Shown: positions 5,878 through 10,690 of the stretch, one piece after another
Layout: each line of letters opens with the position of its first letter
Numbering within the stretch: the stretch's first letter is position 1
Notes under the pieces: model-generated
Database searches by the model: none
What the model saw: the letters and a program-made list of their open reading frames with translations, nothing else
Told to the model about the DNA's origin: nothing
Origin: Chloroflexota bacterium
Lineage (GTDB): Bacteria; Chloroflexota; Anaerolineae; Promineifilales; Promineifilaceae
DNA length: 10,690 bases
Assembly: GCA_020353135.1 (NCBI GenBank)
Contig: CP070688.1
Coordinates: 2,074,308-2,084,997, forward strand
Direction of reading: 5' to 3'
Program-made: the position numbers and the translations under genes

Positions 5878-6504
5878 CTAGATGAGAGTCCGCCGGATTG
5901 GCGCAAATGTGTGGCGGTGGATTGGGCACGGGCCGTGAAGGGACAATGCGTCGACATGAAGCGCCGTGCAATAACCTTTATGCCTGGCAAAACCGTATGC
6001 CGGATAGTTTTTGTGATTGTCCAGCATAACGCGATCGCGACTGACCTTGGCCAGGATTGACGCGGCGGCAATGCTCAGGCTTTTGCCGTCGCCACGAATG
6101 ATTGACTGTTGGGGTATGGGGATGTCCCGGAGCTTAATACGACCGTCGATTATCAAGTAATCCGGTGGCGGCTCTAACATCCCGGCCGCTCGATCCATTG
6201 CCAGGACGGTGGCGCCGATTATCCCGAAGTCATCTATCTCTCTGGCCGAAGCGGACCCGATTCCATAGGCCAGCGACAGATCGACGACGAGATCAAAGAG
6301 CATTTCCCGTTTTCGCGGCGTCAGCTTCTTTGAGTCGTCCACGTCGGACAGTCGCGCCAAGCGGCGGGGTTCATCCAAGGGCAAAATGACGGCCGCGGCA
6401 ACGACCGGCCCGGCGACGGCACCGCGGCCAGCTTCATCCAACCCGGCGATTAGAAGGCTGCCGACTTCGGCGCTGGCGGCGCTCTCCAACTCCAAAGTGG
6501 GCAT
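5878..6504 (-). CDS. rnhB: Ribonuclease HII
   Basis: RNase HII cleaves RNA of RNA/DNA hybrids and starts removal of single ribonucleotides from DNA. The 208 residues include GLDEAGRGAVAGPVVAAAV with catalytic D23/E24, DSKKLTPRKRE at 57-67, D120 in LIIDG, KSLSIAAASILAKVSRDR with D157, and the C-terminal YGFARHKGY and GPCPIHRHTFAPI blocks. All four metal-binding acidic residues are present. It begins seven bases after the glycosyltransferase stop and ends nine bases before hemW. No clear Shine-Dalgarno sequence is visible, consistent with coupling to the upstream gene. The N-terminal 15 residues before the first strand are variable in the family. Confidence 0.96.
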   Translation of the reverse strand: MPTLELESAASAEVGSLLIAGLDEAGRGAVAGPVVAAAVILPLDEPRRLARLSDVDDSKKLTPRKREMLFDLVVDLSLAYGIGSASAREIDDFGIIGATVLAMDRAAGMLEPPPDYLIIDGRIKLRDIPIPQQSIIRGDGKSLSIAAASILAKVSRDRVMLDNHKNYPAYGFARHKGYCTALHVDALSLHGPCPIHRHTFAPIRRTLI

Positions 6505-6511
6505 TGTTAGA

Positions 6512-7273
6512 TCAGTTTGGTTCTACACCGGCATCCGCTGATTCCGGCTTATTGTAAAGTCCGCGCCAACCGTTTACCCTGATCTTCAGGACTTCCCGGA
6601 ACATGTTGAAGGCATCGCTGATCGGGTTGATACGACTATTTGCCCGATAATACCAATCTATTGGCACTTCCACGATGTCGTAACCTCTCTGCTGGGCAAT
6701 GAAGAGAAGCTCGACGTCGAACGCCCAGCCGTCGATGCTTTGGTAGGCCAGAACCTCCAGGGCCGCGTGGCGCCGGAAACACTTGAACCCACACTGCGTG
6801 TCCTGGAAGCCAGGAATGGCCAGTACTTTGACGATGAAATTGAAGACGCGACCCATGAGATGGCGATAAGCCGGTTCATTGTATCGTACCGCGCCCTCGA
6901 CCTCACGGCTGGCGATGGCCACATCATATCCGTTGAGCTGCGGGGGCAAGAACTTGCTCACCTCGCCAATTGGCATGGATAGATCCGCGTCGGCCATGAA
7001 CAAGAAGTCACCTGTTGCTTCAAGCATGCCTGCTCGCACGGCCGCCCCTTTTCCTTGCCGGGTTTCCTCGTATACACGAATACATGCGTGCTTTCGGGCG
7101 AATCTCTCGGCGATTTGCCTTGTGTCATCGCTACTGTTGTTATCGACGATGATTATCTCGCTACTGAAAGGCTGCGCTTCCACAAACTCAATGATCTGGG
7201 GCTGGGTTTGTGTTAAGCGTCTCCCTTCATTAAACGCCGGGACTATGAGGCTGAGCAGCGGGCTTCCGTCCAT
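6512..7273 (-). CDS. Family 2 glycosyltransferase, polyprenyl/dolichyl-phosphate sugar synthase-like
   Basis: GT-A fold glycosyltransferase of 253 residues. From the chosen ATG: LIVPAFNEG near 9-17, the nucleotide-binding IIIVDNNSSDDT near 40-51, GKGAAVRAGM, and the metal-binding DADLSMP at 95-101. QCGFKCFRRHAA and the RGYDIVEVPIDWYYR block follow. DADLS(T/M)P with these blocks is typical of Alg5/DPG-synthase-like enzymes that load a sugar from a nucleotide donor onto a lipid phosphate carrier; this is a family inference. No membrane segments are obvious, so it is probably peripheral. A GTG at 7336 would add 21 residues (VDWVLRPG...), but no ribosome-binding site is seen there and families start near the ATG. 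It stands between a second GT2 and rnhB. Confidence 0.88.
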   Translation of the reverse strand: MDGSPLLSLIVPAFNEGRRLTQTQPQIIEFVEAQPFSSEIIIVDNNSSDDTRQIAERFARKHACIRVYEETRQGKGAAVRAGMLEATGDFLFMADADLSMPIGEVSKFLPPQLNGYDVAIASREVEGAVRYNEPAYRHLMGRVFNFIVKVLAIPGFQDTQCGFKCFRRHAALEVLAYQSIDGWAFDVELLFIAQQRGYDIVEVPIDWYYRANSRINPISDAFNMFREVLKIRVNGWRGLYNKPESADAGVEPN

Positions 7274-7360
7274 TTTCAGCAGCGACTTCTCTACGACGAC
7301 TGGGCCAGACCTTCCAGGTCTCAGAACCCAATCCACAATAATCGGGCGATCATATCTGCC

Positions 7361-8320
7361 CTAGGGTGCCCCGTCAACAGGCGTAAGTAGCTCCGTCAGA
7401 GAGTCATCGGACAAGCGACGGGTCTTCTTCATTCGGCGACGTTCTGGCCAGAACCTGAATAGGCCGAGCACGCCCACAATCTGGCCGCGCAATCGCGCCC
7501 TTGCTGCCGCGCCGCGCCAAGCCCGGAGCGCTTCCCATGAGATTCGCATCTGTGCTTTCAAGATGCTGCGCCAGTGTTGTCGCAGCAAGGAGCCGGGGTA
7601 ATTCTTCCAGATCAAATAGATGAAGTTGCGGCCGTCGAAATAGCTCCCGGTAACGCTGCCGCCGGTGGCCTTCAACTTGTGATAGACTACAGCCTCTGGC
7701 ACGTAGAGGACTTGCCATCCGGCCAGGTGGGCGCGCCAGCCGAGATCCACATCTTCGCACGAGAAGTAGAATCGGTCGTCCAAGAATCCGACTTGCTCAA
7801 GCATGGTCTTGCGATATGCTGCGGCCGCGCCGCAGGCGCTGAAGACGTATTCCTGGTGGTCATATTGGCCGCGATCCTGCTGCCACACGCCGCGATTGCC
7901 CGGTATACCGTCGGTTCGATAGTAGTCGCCGGTCGTGTGGAAGTGATCGCGCCTATCGAACAGCAGGATCTTGCACGCTATACTGCCAACCTCGGGATTT
8001 ACATCAAAGGCCTCCACGATTGTCGCCAGCCACGATTCGTCGACCTCGGTGTCATTGTTCAGTAGAATGATGAACTCCCCTTGAGAGACGACGTACCCGG
8101 CATTGCAGGCGCCTGTGAATCCGCGGTTTTGCTCGAGCGTCAGTATGCTTACCTTGGGGTAGTATTGACGCACGTGCGGGACGGAATCATCGCTGGAGTT
8201 GTTGTCAACCAGGATCACTTCCATGTCGCGCAAAGTTTGCCTGTACAACGACGACAGGCAGTCGTCCAGATGTTGGCGTCCGTTCCAATTTGGGATAATG
8301 ATCGAGACTCTCGGGGACAT
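7361..8320 (-). CDS. Family 2 glycosyltransferase, rhamnosyltransferase-like
   Basis: A 319-residue GT2 protein: VSIIIPNWNG (5-14), ILVDNNSSDDS (36-46), NRGFTGACNAG (65-75), the DxD-type metal site LLNNDTEV (86-93), ACGAAAAYRK, and the acceptor/catalytic CEDVDLGWR (188-196). This combination is characteristic of WbbL/rhamnosyltransferase-type enzymes that add deoxyhexoses to surface polysaccharides. The preceding gene encodes RmlD, which makes dTDP-rhamnose, supporting rhamnose as donor (inference). A basic C-terminal region (about 250-310, many Arg/Lys with LVGVLGLF-like hydrophobic patches) may touch the membrane. The ATG is preceded only by a weak GGTAA. Fifty-nine bases separate it from rmlD, and 87 from the next gene's chosen start. 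Confidence 0.88.
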   Translation of the reverse strand: MSPRVSIIIPNWNGRQHLDDCLSSLYRQTLRDMEVILVDNNSSDDSVPHVRQYYPKVSILTLEQNRGFTGACNAGYVVSQGEFIILLNNDTEVDESWLATIVEAFDVNPEVGSIACKILLFDRRDHFHTTGDYYRTDGIPGNRGVWQQDRGQYDHQEYVFSACGAAAAYRKTMLEQVGFLDDRFYFSCEDVDLGWRAHLAGWQVLYVPEAVVYHKLKATGGSVTGSYFDGRNFIYLIWKNYPGSLLRQHWRSILKAQMRISWEALRAWRGAAARARLRGQIVGVLGLFRFWPERRRMKKTRRLSDDSLTELLTPVDGAP

Positions 8321-8379
8321 TTGTTACCAGGAAAACGGAACCTAGCTAGACCGACCAGATATTCGCGTTGACAAACGCT

Positions 8380-9222
8380 TCAGTCACCGTGGTGTGTGGC
8401 CAAATAATCAGCCAGCGCCTCTTGCCAGGGCCGCAATCTGATGCCAAGGGAGGCGCCGGTAGTATTGACCAGCGCGCCGAAAGCCGGCGGAGTGGAGACC
8501 CGTCGATATTCACGGCTTAGTATCGGCCGGTTTTCGACGTCCTGCAGCCCAGCTAGCCGAAGAATCTCCTGAGCGAAGCGCCAGCGTGAACAGGCTCCGG
8601 CATTCACGAAGTGGTAAGTGCCGTATTGGTTGGTAAGCAACAAGTCGCGAATGGCCATGGCCAAATCGTCGGCGTAGGTCGGATTGCCCATCTCGTCGGC
8701 AACCACCCGCAAATGACCGACGTTGCGGGCCCGGTCCAAGATTGCATGAATGAAGTTGCGCCCGTCCGGGGCATAGAGCCAGGCCGTGCGCACAATGTAG
8801 AAGCGGCGCAGAATCTGGCGAACATGCGCTTCGGCTGCGGCCTTCGAATTGCCATAGGCGTTGATCGGATCCGTGGCCATCCACTCATGGTAGCCGGCCG
8901 GTTCATTGCCTGCGAATACCTCGTTGGTGCTGATATGGAGCATCACGGCCCCATTTGCCCGGCAAGCCAGGGCCACGTTCTGCGTTCCCAGGCCATTGAC
9001 CTTGTAAGCTAACCTGGGATCGCGAGCGCAGCCGTCCACGTCGGTGTAGGCAGCGCAATGTATCACAATCTCCGGAGAGTTTGCGCGGATCGATTCGCTA
9101 ATCTCCGGTTGGTTCGTTATGTCAACTTCAGGCAGATCGACAATAGTAAGTTCGTGATCAACCAGCGTCTGTTGCAGGGCCAAGCCTAGTTGTCCTAGGC
9201 CGCCGGTGATGAGAATACGCAT
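8380..9222 (-). CDS. rfbD: dTDP-4-dehydrorhamnose reductase RmlD/RfbD family
   Basis: A 280-residue extended SDR protein. The Rossmann motif is at the N-terminus (MRILITGGLGQLG), followed by AAYTDVDGCARDP, VNGLGTQNVA, HISTNEVFAG, catalytic YxxxK as Y123-GNS-K127, and VVADEMGNPTYADDLA. RmlD makes the last reduction to dTDP-L-rhamnose; related reductases make other 6-deoxysugars. The usual STDYVFDG is STNEVFAG here. The start at 9222 is chosen because GGAGGAAGG lies just upstream and MRILITGG is the canonical N-terminus; ATG 9246 would add eight residues without a site. It heads a minus-strand run with two glycosyltransferases, but no rmlA, rmlB or rmlC is in the window. Confidence 0.93.
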   Translation of the reverse strand: MRILITGGLGQLGLALQQTLVDHELTIVDLPEVDITNQPEISESIRANSPEIVIHCAAYTDVDGCARDPRLAYKVNGLGTQNVALACRANGAVMLHISTNEVFAGNEPAGYHEWMATDPINAYGNSKAAAEAHVRQILRRFYIVRTAWLYAPDGRNFIHAILDRARNVGHLRVVADEMGNPTYADDLAMAIRDLLLTNQYGTYHFVNAGACSRWRFAQEILRLAGLQDVENRPILSREYRRVSTPPAFGALVNTTGASLGIRLRPWQEALADYLATHHGD

Positions 9223-9266
9223 TCGCCTTCCTCCGCTTGAGGTCATGAGCTCAAACGAATATGGCG

Positions 9267-9272
9267 ATTATA
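9267..9272 (-). promoter_or_regulatory. -10 element of the rmlD operon promoter
   Basis: Perfect TATAAT on the minus strand, 44 bases before the chosen rmlD ATG. It would give a leader of about 38 bases that contains the strong GGAGGA ribosome-binding site. The 17-spaced -35 (TCGTGT, 9295-9290) is poor, so the promoter may need an activator or use upstream contacts. Confidence 0.5.
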
Positions 9273-9394
9273 GCCAGCCAAGGGCGTTTACACGAATGAG
9301 AGGAGGTTACATAGCTGCCGCTTTGAATCATTGGCCAGGGTCTAGTTTAAAAGATTGCCACTGGTACGAAACAGTCGTCGGGGACAGCGTGAAC

Positions 9395-9423
9395 TTGACA
9401 GTCACCAATCTAGATTTGATACT
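9395..9423 (+). promoter_or_regulatory. Promoter of trmD, apparently giving a leaderless mRNA
   Basis: TTGACA (9395-9400), a 17-base spacer, then GATACT (9418-9423): a near-consensus sigma70 promoter. Only six bases separate the -10 box from the trmD ATG at 9430, so transcription should begin at or next to the A of the start codon. No Shine-Dalgarno sequence is present. Confidence 0.75.
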
Positions 9424-9429
9424 TACCAT

Positions 9430-10230
9430 ATGCGAATAGATATTCTGACCCTGTTTCCGGAGATGTTCAAAGGCTATTTCGACGCCAGTATCCTATCCCG
9501 GGCGCAAGAATCTGGCTTGCTGCAGATCATGTTGCACAACATACGCGACTTCGCCGTAGATAAGCACAGGGTCACCGACGAGCCGCCATTTGGCGGAGGC
9601 GGGGGCATGGTGCTGAAACCGGAGCCGTTGTTCCGGGCCGTCGAGAGCCTGGTGGGGCGAAGTGGGGCGGATGCCGACCAGGCCAAACTGACGGCAGAAG
9701 AATCGCTGCCAGTGGCCTGGCCAATTATCTTGCTCACGCCCCAAGGCAGGCTATTCACACATAAGGTCGCTAGGGAACTCTGCCAACAGCCGCGGCTAAC
9801 GCTGATCTGCGGCCGCTACGAAGGGGTTGACGAACGTGTCCGCCGCCACCTGGTGACCGATGAAATCTCCATTGGCGACTATGTGCTGACCGGAGGTGAA
9901 TTGGCGGCCATGGTGGTGGTTGACGCCACGGCGCGACTATTACCCGGCGTTCTTGGCGCGGAGAGTGCGGCCGCCGCCGACAGCCACGCGACCGGCCTTC
10001 TTGAGGGCCCACATTATACGCGTCCGGCGGTATTCAGAGACTGGACCGTCCCGGAGGTCCTGCGATCTGGCCACGAGGCTCGCCTTCAGCGCTGGAGGCG
10101 CGAACAGGCGCTACGCCGCACCTGGCGTAGGCGACCAGAGTTTCTGCTATCGGCCGAGCTCAGCGAGGAAGACAAACGATACCTTATGAAGTTGGCTGAC
10201 GAACGCGCTTCCGAACTTGCTGGACGGTAG
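9430..10230 (+). CDS. trmD: tRNA (guanine-N1)-methyltransferase TrmD
   Basis: TrmD adds a methyl group to N1 of G37, next to the anticodon of tRNAs reading CNN codons, and prevents +1 frameshifting. The 266 residues start at the canonical [22 protein letters not shown] at 53-61, the trefoil-knot segments [13 protein letters not shown] (125-137) and [15 protein letters not shown] (147-161), and the C-terminal [10 protein letters not shown] and [17 protein letters not shown] are all present. D150 in the GDYVLTGGE block corresponds to the family's catalytic Asp. A longer frame from ATG 9355 would add 25 unrelated residues and read through the promoter, so it is rejected. In many bacteria trmD sits with rpsP, rimM and rplS; here it stands alone, upstream of mraZ. 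Confidence 0.97.
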   Translation: MRIDILTLFPEMFKGYFDASILSRAQESGLLQIMLHNIRDFAVDKHRVTDEPPFGGGGGMVLKPEPLFRAVESLVGRSGADADQAKLTAEESLPVAWPIILLTPQGRLFTHKVARELCQQPRLTLICGRYEGVDERVRRHLVTDEISIGDYVLTGGELAAMVVVDATARLLPGVLGAESAAAADSHATGLLEGPHYTRPAVFRDWTVPEVLRSGHEARLQRWRREQALRRTWRRRPEFLLSAELSEEDKRYLMKLADERASELAGR

Positions 10231-10242
10231 TGCAATAGCTCA

Positions 10243-10288
10243 ATTGGCCCCTGCGTGACCAGACCCCACATGTGGGTGAGGGGGCAAT
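10243..10288 (+). terminator. Probable terminator hairpin after trmD, containing a 12-bp palindrome
   Basis: ATTGGCCCCT pairs with AGGGGGCAAT (one G:G mismatch) around an inner perfect palindrome CCCACATGTGGG (10265-10276). Only CATTT follows, so the U-run is short. It lies 12 bases past the trmD stop. The inner palindrome contains GTGGG, the core of an MraZ box, on both strands, and could have a separate role. Confidence 0.5.
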
Positions 10289-10354
10289 CATTTCCCCACA
10301 AGTGTAGTCCAATAGTACATTCTCCCCATTTCCTTAAAAGTTGGGCCTTTCACC

Positions 10355-10383
10355 TTCACATAACAAGGTAATTGCTGTATACT
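10355..10383 (+). promoter_or_regulatory. Promoter of mraZ
   Basis: TTCACA (10355-10360), exactly 17 bases, TATACT (10378-10383): five of six matches in both boxes. The start of transcription is expected near 10390, directly before the array of MraZ boxes, leaving a leader of about 93 bases. Confidence 0.75.
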
Positions 10384-10393
10384 TTCCCACACA

Positions 10394-10430
10394 GTGGTGC
10401 GAAGTGGGGCATGGTGGAAGGCTAGTGGGA
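10394..10430 (+). promoter_or_regulatory. MraZ-box array (operator) upstream of mraZ
   Basis: Four GTGG cores at 10394, 10404, 10414 and 10425, reading TGGTG, TGGGG, TGGAA and TGGGA, so spaced 10, 10 and 11 bases. MraZ is known to bind direct TGGGN-type repeats with 10-bp periodicity upstream of its own gene. Here the array covers the expected transcription start, which fits autorepression of the division cluster. Confidence 0.8.
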
Positions 10431-10482
10431 CGCTAGTCCTTTGTCATAAACCCAGTCGGGCGAAACTTCTTGCGGTGACTTC

Positions 10483-10690
10483 ATGTTCCTGGGCGAGTAC
10501 ACGCACACAATCGACGATAAGGGCCGACTGACCATTCCGGCGAAATTCCGGAATGATTTGGCATTGGGCTTGGTTGTGACTCGTGGATTCGACCAGAATC
10601 TAATGATCTTTCCTTTCAGCGAATGGCAAGAAATGGCCGAACGCGTGCTGAAGCGGCCGTTAGGCGACGAAGAAGTACGAACCTTTCGCC
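10483..10690 (+). CDS. mraZ: Transcriptional regulator MraZ (C-terminus cut by window edge)
   Basis: MraZ is a DNA-binding AbrB-fold protein, first gene of the dcw division and cell-wall cluster, and represses its own promoter. The 69 visible residues begin MFLGEYTHTIDDKGRLTIPAKFR, with the family's DxxxR motif (D11 to R15) and the VVTRGFDQNLMIFPFSEWQE segment; about half the protein (the second DxxxR repeat) lies beyond the window. ATG 10483 has GGTGA four bases upstream. A promoter and a phased array of MraZ boxes precede it. The next genes outside the window would be expected to be rsmH, ftsL and pbp/mur genes (inference). Confidence 0.95.
   Translation, partial: MFLGEYTHTIDDKGRLTIPAKFRNDLALGLVVTRGFDQNLMIFPFSEWQEMAERVLKRPLGDEEVRTFR

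Noticed and set aside
6879..7364. 161-residue plus-strand ORF opposite the second glycosyltransferase
   Set aside because: Shadow frame, Ser/Leu-rich without motifs; the minus-strand frame has complete GT2 motifs.
7574..8065. 163-residue plus-strand ORF opposite the rhamnosyltransferase-like gene
   Set aside because: Antisense of a well-supported GT2 enzyme; a long shadow frame is common at this GC content.
9355..9429. 25-residue N-terminal extension of TrmD
   Set aside because: The extension would translate the promoter, lacks a ribosome-binding site, and family members begin at [10 protein letters not shown].
10226..10300. tRNA-like look of the trmD-mraZ spacer (inverted repeats, short GGT/CC arms)
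   Set aside because: No T-loop GTTCRANYC, no acceptor/anticodon arm geometry; it fits a terminator hairpin better.
1..10690. CRISPR array, insertion sequence, attachment site or phage genes
   Set aside because: No regularly spaced repeats, no transposase or integrase motifs and no terminal inverted repeats were seen on either strand.

Overview
The window looks like chromosomal core-gene sequence from a moderately GC-rich bacterium that uses T-box riboswitches, sigma70-type promoters (TTGACA/TATAAT) and an mraZ-headed division cluster. Gene content and arrangement fit Chloroflexota (Anaerolineae/Caldilineae-like), but that placement is inference from gene style, not from any search. I see no mobile element, CRISPR array, tRNA or rRNA.

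Left part, minus strand (1-1000): an alanyl-tRNA editing protein (AlaX type) runs off the left edge. It is preceded by a leader of about 450 nt that carries a T-box riboswitch: a sigma70-like promoter near 967-995, a Stem I with an AGTA/GAAA specifier-loop signature, the conserved T-box TGGGTGGTACCGCGG, and a 12-bp terminator hairpin. The apparent specifier codon reads AUC (Ile), which does not match an Ala-tRNA editing enzyme.

Middle-left, plus strand (1139-4110): a stand-alone receiver-domain response regulator, a doubtful 59-codon ORF, a Nudix hydrolase, a second stand-alone receiver, a 73-residue two-helix membrane protein, and folD. FolD ends at a strong intrinsic terminator that overlaps the stop codon of the convergent mobA.

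Middle-right, minus strand (4099-9272): a probable transcription unit from a TATAAT-type promoter, in the order rmlD - GT2 rhamnosyltransferase-like - GT2 dolichyl/polyprenyl-phosphate-sugar synthase-like - rnhB - hemW - mobA. The first three genes point to deoxyhexose/surface glycan synthesis. The last three are housekeeping genes (RNase HII, heme chaperone, molybdenum cofactor).

Right part, plus strand (9395-10690): trmD appears to be read from a promoter whose -10 box lies six bases before the ATG, so its mRNA is probably leaderless. After a GC-rich hairpin comes a strong promoter, then a 10-bp-phased array of TGGNN MraZ boxes, then the start of mraZ, which runs off the right edge.

The most interesting items are the T-box/AlaX unit with its unexpected specifier and a short uORF behind it, the leaderless trmD promoter, and the MraZ-box array lying just downstream of the mraZ promoter. 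I found no convincing wholly new system.
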